A stretch of DNA of 8,190 nt from Methylomonas sp. GTDB taxonomy: Bacteria; Pseudomonadota; Gammaproteobacteria; Methylococcales; Methylomonadaceae. Below are positions 1 through 6,425 of this stretch, piece after piece. The notes beneath the pieces are model-generated. The model was not told the DNA's origin. It ran no database searches and saw only the letters and a list, made by a program, of their open reading frames with translations. The stretch lies in contig JALXCS010000060.1 of assembly GCA_026990815.1 (NCBI GenBank), positions 1 through 8,190 of the forward strand. Direction: 5' to 3'. Made by a program: the position numbers and the translations under genes. How positions within the stretch are numbered: position 1 is the first letter of the stretch; each line of letters opens with the position of its first letter.

Positions 1-514
1 TGATATCAATTGACTCTTTCAGTTGCTGCTCAATTGTCTGGACGGTATCAGATTGCAAACCCAAGGCATTAATTTGTTCAATAATCCGGCTGCGTTCGGT
101 ATCATCAATATGGCCATCGGCCTGTGCGGCGGCAATCATGGTTTTTAACAAGCCCAAGCTGCGTTTTTCTTTGGCTTCTCCGGATAGTTCGCTAATGGGC
201 GTAGCAGTAGCATCCGCAATTTTTCCGGTATTTTGTTGTTGCCATTCATTATAGGTTTGGTAGGCCAAACCACCAATTGCGGCAAGGCTGCCCAGTTTAA
301 GCGCTGTGCCGGTTAATTTTCTACCGATTTTGGTTCCCAGCAATGCGGCAATAACGCCGGTTGCCAAAGCCCCTTTGCCAGCGGCAGAGAGCATTTTTTT
401 ACGTTCATTAGGGTCATCCGGAATATCCAGGCGATCTTCAACAATATTTTTTCCTTTCTCGACATATTCCTGGCCAGTTTTTAACATTAAATCCATTATT
501 TCTTGTATATTCAT
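1..514 (-). CDS. DUF533 / YebE-like TerB-fold protein, C-terminus cut by window edge
   Basis: Reading leftwards from an ATG at 514-512, the frame stays open for 171 codons to the window edge. Residues about 1-45 are charged and helical. Residues about 45-88 form a Gly/Ala-rich segment (GKGALATGVIAALLG, then LGSLAAIGGLAY) that looks like a glycine zipper or membrane-associated hairpin. After a polar linker comes a helical region with AAAQADGHIDDTERSRI at about 128-144, the acidic motif typical of TerB/DUF533 proteins such as E. coli YebE. These are usually about 200-240 residues, so some 40-70 are missing here. The start is well supported by a GGAGG Shine-Dalgarno at 525-521, six bases upstream. 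The biochemical role of the family is unknown; the tellurite-resistance label comes from distant TerB similarity and should not be taken literally. It is the last gene of the minus-strand train, 60 bp after the MOSC gene. Confidence 0.85.
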   Translation of the reverse strand, partial: MNIQEIMDLMLKTGQEYVEKGKNIVEDRLDIPDDPNERKKMLSAAGKGALATGVIAALLGTKIGRKLTGTALKLGSLAAIGGLAYQTYNEWQQQNTGKIADATATPISELSGEAKEKRSLGLLKTMIAAAQADGHIDDTERSRIIEQINALGLQSDTVQTIEQQLKESIDI

Positions 515-549
515 TTTTTTCCTCCAATTTGTTTTTTTCAAACATCTTC

Positions 550-578
550 ATTCTGTGTTATTCAGAACACGACGTCAA
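550..578 (-). promoter_or_regulatory. Possible sigma70-type promoter for the DUF533 gene
   Basis: On the minus strand, TTGACG (578-573, five of six matches to the -35 consensus) is followed after exactly 17 bp by CAGAAT (555-550, four of six matches to the -10 consensus, including the key A and T). It lies just at and after the MOSC stop codon and about 36 bp before the DUF533 start, in the only sizeable gap of this gene train. This is pattern evidence only. The gene could equally be read through from the upstream operon. Confidence 0.35.
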
Positions 579-1069
579 TCACTCGATACATAATCAGGCA
601 AAGCGATGACTGAATCATCAATACGCAGTTCGCCACTGATAACAATTTTTGCAGTGAGTCCTCCATGTCCGAGCATGGCATTATAGCCCCCTGGTCCTAA
701 AACACTTTCCATGCGAGAGCAGGGGTGACAAAATCCAGTACCTAGTAATATTGCATTGCCAATCCGAAAATATTGTCCTTTCAAAGCGTGCAGGTTGATG
801 CCTGAAACCAACAAATTTCGTCGAAGCATCGGTGCAAAGATTTGCTGGTCAGTGAATGCAGCAATGACAGCCAAATGTTCCTGCTGAAACAAACTGACGT
901 GTCTTTTTCCACTTCGACCTTGATATCTGTCTCCTTCCAACCCCTGGTTTTCATCTGCATAAACAGTATCAACCGGAATCATGTTTTGTTTACGTCCAGG
1001 GCGCAGACCAATCCACAAAAGTTTTCCAGATTTTGGAAATTGCTGACGCAAGCTTTTAATGTTTTGCAT
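575..1069 (-). CDS. MOSC domain-containing protein
   Basis: A 164-residue single-domain MOSC protein. MOSC domains are beta-strand-rich modules related to the C-terminal part of eukaryotic molybdenum-cofactor sulfurase; bacterial stand-alone members are thought to carry or transfer sulfur, or to serve reductive detoxification, and include YiiM-like proteins. Visible family features are GLEGDRY at 43-49, GKRHVSLFQQEHLAVI at 54-69, LRRNLLVSGINL at 82-93, and GTGFCHPCSRME at 110-121. The latter carries the conserved cysteine expected to hold persulfide (C117, with C114 nearby). It is followed by GPGGYNAMLGHGGLTAKIV at 125-143. The ATG lies inside the end of the preceding kinase gene (14-bp overlap) and lacks a clear Shine-Dalgarno, so translational coupling is likely. 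The N-terminal strand at about 17-24 belongs to the fold, which favours this start over M30. The physiological substrate cannot be read from sequence. Confidence 0.88.
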   Translation of the reverse strand: MQNIKSLRQQFPKSGKLLWIGLRPGRKQNMIPVDTVYADENQGLEGDRYQGRSGKRHVSLFQQEHLAVIAAFTDQQIFAPMLRRNLLVSGINLHALKGQYFRIGNAILLGTGFCHPCSRMESVLGPGGYNAMLGHGGLTAKIVISGELRIDDSVIALPDYVSSD

Positions 1070-2135
1070 GCTTGAATTGCGTAATCATTTTTTCAATCTG
1101 TGGGCGTTGCTCTTGTATGCTTTGCACTAATTGAAATTGCTGACAGGCGCGCTCTAAATTCTGTTCGGGATATGAAGTTTTGAAATAGTGATTGCCTTGC
1201 AAATAATCCGTAAAAAAACGCAGGCCTAATTCAAAGGGCAGTAATTCGATGGCTGAATACAAATAATCGTAATCATGTTCAGTGAAAAACTGTTTTGTTT
1301 GAATAAGGTAATGTTTCAGAATCAATTCACAAATATCCAGATCAAAACGGCCAGGATTATCTGTTTGGCAGCACGAGCGCAGACAATCTCCAATATCATA
1401 ATGGACTAGCCCCGGTTTTACGGTATCAAGATCAATGATGCTGATGATTTTTCTATTAGTTTTGCTAAATAGAAGATTATTCAATTTAGGGTCGCCATGA
1501 ATAACCCGGTCAGAAAGTAAACCTTGCTGTTTGGCTTTCTCCAGTACATCCACCCGATTTTGAAAACGCTCAATAAATTGTTGGCAAAACTTGATGTCGG
1601 GATTTTCTTTGTTTGCCGGTTTTGTCTGATGATAGTTTTCCAGGTATTGCGGAGTAATATGAAAGCCGGGCAGGGTGTCATGTAATTTCGTGATTGCTAA
1701 ACCGGCAACCCGGCAATGAAATTCCCCCAGGGCACTGCCCACCTGTTCAGCATCGCTGTTTTGAGAAAGATTTTCCAGCGTGGTCGAGTCGCCAATAAAA
1801 TTTAATGCCCGCCAATATTGCTGTTGATTATCAACCAGAAAAAGACAGCCATGATGCGTGGAAAAAATTTCAGGCAGAGTAAGTTGCTGTCGGCATTGGC
1901 CGGGATTTTGAAAATGCTGGATCAGGGTTTGAATATTTTTCATGACCCATTCGGGTTTTGGGAAGACCTCCTGATTAATTCGCTGTAGGATAAAACGCGG
2001 GTATTTTACAGAATGACAGATAACCAAAAAGGTGTCATTGATTAACCCTGAGCCATAATTTTGAATGGAAATGATTTCTGCGCCAGTAAATTGCCGGGCA
2101 ATTGTATGAAGCTCATTATCAGTAGTGGTGTTCAC
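1056..2135 (-). CDS. NahK-like phosphotransferase (APH / choline kinase fold)
   Basis: A 359-residue kinase of the phosphotransferase enzyme family (APH fold). Its closest recognisable relative is N-acetylhexosamine 1-kinase (NahK) of bifidobacteria. Shared features run the full length: YGSGLINDTFLV at 27-38 (nucleotide loop), RFILQRIN at 47-54 (Lys/Gln strand), the catalytic loop VIHGDPKLNN at 211-220 (D215 as presumed base, N220 for metal), the metal-binding IDLDTVKPG at 234-242 (D235 and D237), and a C-terminal LRFFTDYLQGNHYFKTSYPEQNL block also found in NahK. These support a small-molecule kinase, perhaps for an amino sugar or a related hydroxylated substrate, not an antibiotic resistance enzyme. 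The start is GTG, the first possible codon after an in-frame stop, and it aligns with the NahK N-terminus. No Shine-Dalgarno is visible, and the gene begins 9 bp after the dehydrogenase stop, so coupled translation is likely. The substrate is unknown. Confidence 0.85.
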   Translation of the reverse strand: MNTTTDNELHTIARQFTGAEIISIQNYGSGLINDTFLVICHSVKYPRFILQRINQEVFPKPEWVMKNIQTLIQHFQNPGQCRQQLTLPEIFSTHHGCLFLVDNQQQYWRALNFIGDSTTLENLSQNSDAEQVGSALGEFHCRVAGLAITKLHDTLPGFHITPQYLENYHQTKPANKENPDIKFCQQFIERFQNRVDVLEKAKQQGLLSDRVIHGDPKLNNLLFSKTNRKIISIIDLDTVKPGLVHYDIGDCLRSCCQTDNPGRFDLDICELILKHYLIQTKQFFTEHDYDYLYSAIELLPFELGLRFFTDYLQGNHYFKTSYPEQNLERACQQFQLVQSIQEQRPQIEKMITQFKHAKH

Positions 2136-2144
2136 GGCTAAAAA

Positions 2145-2999
2145 TCAGGGGTGTTTTAGCCGGTAGAGCGCGGAAATATCTTCATCACCAAAACCTTTTT
2201 TCATGAGTTGCGCATAATTTTCTATTGTTTGTTCAGCAAGTGGAATGGCAGAGTCATTTTGTTTTGCCATGGTTTGGCAAATTTTAAGATCTTTATGATG
2301 CAAGGCCAGTTTGAAACCGGGAGCAAAAGTGCCTTGCGTCATGGTTTGGCCGCGATGCTCAAGAAACCAGTTACTAGCTGCACCACCAGAAATAACCTCG
2401 ATGACTTTCTCCAAAGGTAAGCTCTGTGCTTCTGCAAAGGCCAATGCTTCAGTCACAGCCTGATTAATGCCTGCCGCCATGATTTGATTGACGGCTTTTG
2501 TACCTTGTCCAGACCCTGTTGCTCCCATATACATGATCCGGCTGCTTATCGCCTCCAGGACAGGTTTGATTTTTTCTAATGCTTGCTGATTGCCACCAAC
2601 CATCATCGCCAATGTGCCATTCTTTGCGCCTTCAACACCACCGGAAACCGGGGCATCCAGAAAATCTACCTGTTTTTTAGCAAGTAATGACGCAGCTTGT
2701 TCTGCTGTTTTACTGCTGACTGTCGACATATCGACAACGACAGAACCCGGTTTGATTGAGCCGGAAATACGGGTGACGATTTCCAGAACATCTTCGTCGG
2801 CAGAAACGCAAATCAGTACAACATCAACCGATGCAGCCAGTTCAGAGGGTGAATTGAAAACATCAACACCAAATTCCTTCCTGAATTTTTCGGCTTTGCT
2901 AAAAGTGCGATTATAAACACCCGCCAAAAAACCGGCTTCGGCAAGATTTATTGCCATGCCTTCACCCATCGCGCCTAAACCAATCATTCCGACTTTCAT
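2145..2999 (-). CDS. NAD(P)-dependent beta-hydroxyacid dehydrogenase (3-hydroxyisobutyrate dehydrogenase / glyoxylate-succinic semialdehyde reductase family)
   Basis: A 284-residue member of the beta-hydroxyacid dehydrogenase superfamily, full length for the family. The N-terminal Rossmann domain has GLGAMGEGM at 7-15. The second strand ends in YNRT at 29-32; Arg/Thr at this position usually points to NADPH use, as in plant and bacterial glyoxylate/succinic semialdehyde reductases. The substrate-binding signature DAPVSGGVEGAKNG is at 115-128. The catalytic lysine is expected at K168 in GQGTKAVNQ, and a second conserved block, HHKDL, is at 234-238. It probably interconverts a short 3- or 4-hydroxyacid and its semialdehyde, or reduces glyoxylate; which one is not decidable here. 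Translation starts at an ATG 2 bp after the speA stop, with a GGAG Shine-Dalgarno at 3011-3008 inside the speA end, so it is co-transcribed with speA. Confidence 0.9.
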   Translation of the reverse strand: MKVGMIGLGAMGEGMAINLAEAGFLAGVYNRTFSKAEKFRKEFGVDVFNSPSELAASVDVVLICVSADEDVLEIVTRISGSIKPGSVVVDMSTVSSKTAEQAASLLAKKQVDFLDAPVSGGVEGAKNGTLAMMVGGNQQALEKIKPVLEAISSRIMYMGATGSGQGTKAVNQIMAAGINQAVTEALAFAEAQSLPLEKVIEVISGGAASNWFLEHRGQTMTQGTFAPGFKLALHHKDLKICQTMAKQNDSAIPLAEQTIENYAQLMKKGFGDEDISALYRLKHP

Positions 3000-3001
3000 G
3001 A

Positions 3002-4837
3002 TTATTTCTCCAAATAGGTATATGCAGTTAATCCAGCAAATAATTCCTGCTGATAACTGGCTTTTTCAGCTTCATTCAAGTTGCTTTCAGCCAGTTTGTG
3101 TTGAAAAGCTGTTTTGATTTTTTCTGTATCAATATGAACGTAATCCAGCACATCACTGACATGCTCACCTTCAAGATAGTGGCTAAACTGATAACCCTGT
3201 TCGGTCAGTTCAACATTGATTGAATGGGTATCTCCAAACAAATTATGCATATCGCCCAAAATTTCCTGATAGGCTCCTAACAGAAAAAAACCGATTATAT
3301 AGGGTTTTGATTGATCAAGTTGATGTACAGGCAGGGTGTTTTCAATATTCTGGCTATCAATATAACAATCAATACGGCCATCAGAATCACAAGTCAAATC
3401 CTGGATGACTGCTCTTCGCGCGGGTTTTTCATCAAGCCGGTGGATTGGCATGATGGGGAAAATCTGGTTAATACCCCAAATATCTGGCATGGACTGGAAG
3501 ATAGAAAGATTGCAAAAAATTTTATCCGCTAGTTTGTTATCCAGTTCGTGCTTGATTTCCAGGTGGCTGCGAATGTTGAGATCCAGGTTGTGATTGATCG
3601 ATAGACATTGCCCAAGATGTTGTTGTTCCTGTTCTGCCAACTGTTCCAGACTGATTTCACCACGGGCAAAACGGAAACGGGATTCCTGAACCAGAAACTG
3701 ACTGTCGTGCCAGGCTTCTTCAAGGGAATGATTGAAGTTTTGGTTAGCCGGTTGGGAACTTTCTGTCTGGGTTTCAATATCAATGACATTGCTGATGAGC
3801 GCCGCATGATGAGCCGTGATCGCTCGACCTGATTCAGTCACAATATCAGGATGTGGCAGATTTTTTTCTGAACAAATTTCAGCAAAACTGCGCACGATAT
3901 TGTGGGCATATTCTTCAAGCGTGTAATTGATAGAGCATTCGTGACGCGAGCGGGTGCCTTCGTAATCTATACCTAAGCCTCCGCCCGCATCGACAATGCT
4001 GATTTTTGCGCCCAGTCGATAGAGTTCAGAAAAAAACTGGCTGGCCTCAGTCAAAGCATTTTTAATATCGTGAATATTGGCGACTTGCGAGCCCATGTGA
4101 AAATGCATCAGCTTCAAGCAATTCAGTAATTCAGTTTTCTTTAAACGATCAATCAATCTCAGAATCTCGGCGGCATGAAAACCAAATTTTGATTTTTCAC
4201 CGCCACTGTTTTGCCATTTTCCTGCGCTGATGCTTGATAGCCTAACGCGAATACCCAGTTGGGGTTTAAGGTTAAGATTTCGGGATTCCTCGATGATGAT
4301 TTCAAGTTCTGAGGGCTTTTCAATCACAATAAAAACTTGAAGCCCCAGTTTTAGTCCCATCAGAGCCAGACGAATATATGCGCGGTCTTTATAGCCATTG
4401 CAGATGACCAGGCCCTGTTTGGATAATCCCAAAATAGCCAGTAATTCAGGTTTGCTTCCAGCTTCCAGCCCGACATTATTTGCAGTCAGAATGCTTTCAA
4501 CAACGGTGCCTTGTTGATTCACTTTAATGGGATAAACAGGCGTGTATTTGCCTTTAAAATTCATTTTATCGCAAGTCGTTTTAAAAGCGTTTTGCAAGGC
4601 AGTAACACGATCTCGCAAAATATCAGGGAATCGTAGAAGAATTGGCAGCTTTATGCCTTTAGCAATGAGTGCCTGAGTGATTTTATATAAATCAAGTTCA
4701 GCCTCATTAATTTTTCTTGGATGAACACATACATGGCCTTTTTCATTAACGGAAAAATAGCCTTCTCCCCAATTTTGGATGGCGTAGAGTTGTTCAGCCT
4801 GTTGGATGGACCAGTTGAAATTTAATTCGGATTTCAC
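3002..4837 (-). CDS. speA: Biosynthetic arginine decarboxylase SpeA
   Basis: A 611-residue PLP-dependent arginine decarboxylase of the long SpeA type (fold III, alanine-racemase-like barrel), converting arginine to agmatine for polyamine synthesis. It is colinear with E. coli SpeA (658 residues). Landmarks are YPIKVNQ at 102-108 with the PLP lysine K105, GLEAGSKPELLA at 123-134, NGYKDR at 147-152, GGEKSKFGF, HFHMGSQ with H247, the phosphate-binding DAGGGLGIDYEGT from D283, and ITESGRA equivalent VTESGRA. The second half of the active site has SMPDIWGINQIFPIMP and DLTCDSDG with C483. The C-terminus ends in LTAYTYLEK, as in the family. The start is GTG: an in-frame TAA lies two codons upstream, and the family N-terminus (WSIQQAEQLYAIQNWGEGYF) begins almost at once, so no later start is plausible. 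No Shine-Dalgarno is visible. It heads the minus-strand operon and diverges from speE. Confidence 0.97.
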   Translation of the reverse strand: MKSELNFNWSIQQAEQLYAIQNWGEGYFSVNEKGHVCVHPRKINEAELDLYKITQALIAKGIKLPILLRFPDILRDRVTALQNAFKTTCDKMNFKGKYTPVYPIKVNQQGTVVESILTANNVGLEAGSKPELLAILGLSKQGLVICNGYKDRAYIRLALMGLKLGLQVFIVIEKPSELEIIIEESRNLNLKPQLGIRVRLSSISAGKWQNSGGEKSKFGFHAAEILRLIDRLKKTELLNCLKLMHFHMGSQVANIHDIKNALTEASQFFSELYRLGAKISIVDAGGGLGIDYEGTRSRHECSINYTLEEYAHNIVRSFAEICSEKNLPHPDIVTESGRAITAHHAALISNVIDIETQTESSQPANQNFNHSLEEAWHDSQFLVQESRFRFARGEISLEQLAEQEQQHLGQCLSINHNLDLNIRSHLEIKHELDNKLADKIFCNLSIFQSMPDIWGINQIFPIMPIHRLDEKPARRAVIQDLTCDSDGRIDCYIDSQNIENTLPVHQLDQSKPYIIGFFLLGAYQEILGDMHNLFGDTHSINVELTEQGYQFSHYLEGEHVSDVLDYVHIDTEKIKTAFQHKLAESNLNEAEKASYQQELFAGLTAYTYLEK

Positions 4838-4900
4838 GGGTTTTTAAAAGCGGATGATAACAAATCAGCAAAAATGAAACGATGCCGGGTAACAAAAGTA

Positions 4901-4910
4901 TATTATAATA
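4901..4910. promoter_or_regulatory. Symmetric -10 region, possible bidirectional speA/speE promoter
   Basis: The 110-bp gap between the divergent speA and speE starts contains TATTATAATA, a perfect 10-bp palindrome. It places a consensus TATAAT on the plus strand (4904-4909) and another on the minus strand (4907-4902), overlapping by four bases. Transcripts starting about 7 bases downstream would have leaders of roughly 30 nt for speE and roughly 60 nt for speA. Neither direction has a good -35 box at 16-18 bp (GATGCC for speE, TTATTC at best for speA), so an activator or UP-type contacts would be needed if both are active. Overlapping symmetrical -10 elements that fire both ways are known in bacteria; use here is inferred. 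Confidence 0.5.
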
Positions 4911-4947
4911 CCCTGCTGTTTTATCGAATAATTTTTCATTGTGACAG

Positions 4948-5805
4948 ATGGATAACGCCAATTGGTTTACCGAAGTCGCTCCTGAAGCCGGGAGCGCTTT
5001 TTCCTTAAAAGTATCAAAAAAACTCCACGAAGAACAATCACAATTCCAGAAAATCGAAATATACCAAACCGAAGGCTTTGGCAACTTGATGGTAATTGAT
5101 GGCTTCATCATGCTTTCAAGCCGCGACAATTTTTTCTATCATGAAATGATGAGTCACCCGGTTCTGTTTACCCATCCAGATCCGAAAACTGTCTGGATTA
5201 TCGGCGGTGGCGACTGTGGAACGTTAAGGGAGGTGCTAAAACATCAACAAGTTCAGAAGGTTGTTCAGATTGATATTGATGAGCGGGTAACTAGGCTTGC
5301 TGAACAATACTTCCCTGAATTGTGTGAATCAAATAATGATCCACGTGCTGAACTAAAATTTATTGATGGAATCCAATGGGTAAAACAGGCGCGGCCAAAC
5401 AGTGTAGATATTATTATTGTCGATAGCACTGATCCCATTGGCCCTGCAGAGGGATTGTTCAGTAAGGATTTTTACCAGGATTGTTTTAATTGTTTAACAG
5501 AGCAGGGTATTGTTATCCAGCAAAGTGAATCGCCTTTATTTCACATGCATATTTTGTCTGATATGCGCAGCGCAATGAAAGGAGCCAGATTTTCTGATCT
5601 ACAAACCCTGTTTTTCCCCCAATGTGTTTATCCTTCTGGCTGGTGGAGTGCTACGATGGCCGGAAAAAATGATTTATCAAAATTCCGTCAAAAGGATGCT
5701 GGCAACAAAAAATTTTCCACTAACTACTATAATAGTGAGATTCACCTGGCAGCATTAGCACAGCCCGAATTTTTCAAGCAAGCCATAAAGGTGAGTGAGG
5801 TTTAA
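4948..5805 (+). CDS. speE: Spermidine synthase / polyamine aminopropyltransferase SpeE
   Basis: A 285-residue aminopropyltransferase matching the length of E. coli SpeE (288). It transfers the aminopropyl group of decarboxylated S-adenosylmethionine to a diamine, normally putrescine, giving spermidine and methylthioadenosine. The N-terminal beta-domain includes GFGNLMVIDGFIMLSSRD at 43-60 and YHEMMSHP at 64-71. The nucleotide-binding Rossmann core has IIGGGDCGTLREVLKH at 84-99, the acidic strand end QIDIDE at 107-112, DG at 140-141, and the catalytic DSTDPIGPAEGLF at 159-171, with D159 as presumed general base and D162 as acceptor ligand. PSGWWSATMA near the C-terminus completes the pocket. 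C90 replaces the usual glycine of GGGDGG, and N61 stands where Asp/Glu is common; I believe such variants recur in a proteobacterial subgroup. An in-frame TGA at 4942 makes this ATG the first possible start, although its Shine-Dalgarno is poor. Confidence 0.95.
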   Translation: MDNANWFTEVAPEAGSAFSLKVSKKLHEEQSQFQKIEIYQTEGFGNLMVIDGFIMLSSRDNFFYHEMMSHPVLFTHPDPKTVWIIGGGDCGTLREVLKHQQVQKVVQIDIDERVTRLAEQYFPELCESNNDPRAELKFIDGIQWVKQARPNSVDIIIVDSTDPIGPAEGLFSKDFYQDCFNCLTEQGIVIQQSESPLFHMHILSDMRSAMKGARFSDLQTLFFPQCVYPSGWWSATMAGKNDLSKFRQKDAGNKKFSTNYYNSEIHLAALAQPEFFKQAIKVSEV

Positions 5806-5813
5806 TAATATGA

Positions 5814-6380
5814 ATGACAATGGTTAATACGCTAGCATTAATAGAAAGGATTAGTTCTCTACTTCGTTCTGAAGAGCGGAAGCGATATGCGGCTTTGGGC
5901 TTACAGCCCGTCCATGTCCAGGTTTTGGAATATCTGGCTGAATGTAATCGTTTCAGCAATACCCCGATCGCAGTAACAGAATACTTAGGGTTAACCAAGG
6001 GAACTGTTTCACAAACACTGCAAGTGCTTGTTAGAAAAGGTTATATCGAGAAGCAGCCCGATAAAGATGATGGCCGTGTAGTGCGTCTGATGTTATTGGA
6101 AAAAGGTCAGCAATTGCTGGATACTATTCACCCCAATGACGTTTTGAAAGATGCTGAACAAGCTATCAGTAAAACTAAGTTTTCCTCCATTAACGAAGCC
6201 TTGGCAGCAACATTACGAGAATTACAAAAAGCAAATGATTCCAATAGTTTTGGTTTATGCCGAACCTGCCAATATTTTACCGAACAGGATAGCCATTATG
6301 TTTGTGGGTTAACTCAAGAATCATTAACCCAGGGGGATGCAGAGAAAATATGCAGGGAACACATCCAGCTTAGTGCCTGA
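5814..6380 (+). CDS. MarR-family winged-helix regulator with C-terminal Cys/His motif
   Basis: A 188-residue regulator. Residues about 5-110 form a MarR winged helix: a dimerisation helix at 5-25, a recognition region with LGLTKGTVSQTLQVLVRKGYIEK at about 58-80, and the wing DKDDGRVVRLMLLEKG at 83-98, whose DxRxxR-like signature is typical of MarR. The C-terminus (146-183) carries FGLCRTCQYF, then C164 and ICREH, giving the pattern C149-x2-C152-x11-C164-x15-C180-x2-H183. This looks like a metal or iron-sulfur site, so the protein may sense metal or redox state; that is inference. It begins 8 bp after the speE stop and is probably co-transcribed. The start may be this ATG or the one two codons later; the nearest purine-rich stretch (GTGAGTGAGG) lies inside the speE end at a rather long spacing. 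Its target genes are unknown; autoregulation of this gene train is one possibility. Confidence 0.88.
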   Translation: MTMVNTLALIERISSLLRSEERKRYAALGLQPVHVQVLEYLAECNRFSNTPIAVTEYLGLTKGTVSQTLQVLVRKGYIEKQPDKDDGRVVRLMLLEKGQQLLDTIHPNDVLKDAEQAISKTKFSSINEALAATLRELQKANDSNSFGLCRTCQYFTEQDSHYVCGLTQESLTQGDAEKICREHIQLSA

Positions 6381-6425
6381 GTTTTTTGGAAACTACCCCA
6401 TAATTTTAATCTAACAGAGAAAAAT

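Noticed and set aside
551..570. Small alternative hairpins (TTCTG/CAGAA and GTGTT/AACAC) between the MOSC and DUF533 genes.
   Set aside because: Stems are only 5 bp, mutually exclusive, and are not followed by a T-tract on the minus strand, so they do not make a credible terminator.
306..593. Plus-strand open frame of 95 codons opposite the DUF533 gene, with a hydrophobic, Phe-rich C-terminal half.
   Set aside because: It is antisense to a well-supported gene with a good Shine-Dalgarno and family motifs; its composition is what the complement of that gene would give.
1056..2135. Reading the APH-fold protein as an aminoglycoside resistance gene.
   Set aside because: The full-length match is to NahK-type kinases and the gene sits in a metabolic operon with no mobile-element context.
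2721..2736. TGTCGA-CATA-TCGACA inverted repeat, resembling a short operator.
   Set aside because: It lies inside the dehydrogenase coding sequence at the family-typical VDMSTVSS region, is only 6 bp per arm, and is not repeated in any intergenic region.
4794..5129. Minus-strand open frame of 111 codons spanning the speA-speE gap.
   Set aside because: It overlaps the starts of both speE (antisense) and speA (another frame), has no family resemblance, and covers the promoter region.
5810..5827. Six-codon mini-frame (ATG at 5810) just before the MarR start, as a possible leader peptide.
   Set aside because: It overlaps the MarR start, has no own ribosome site and no codon pattern suggesting attenuation; it is most likely incidental.
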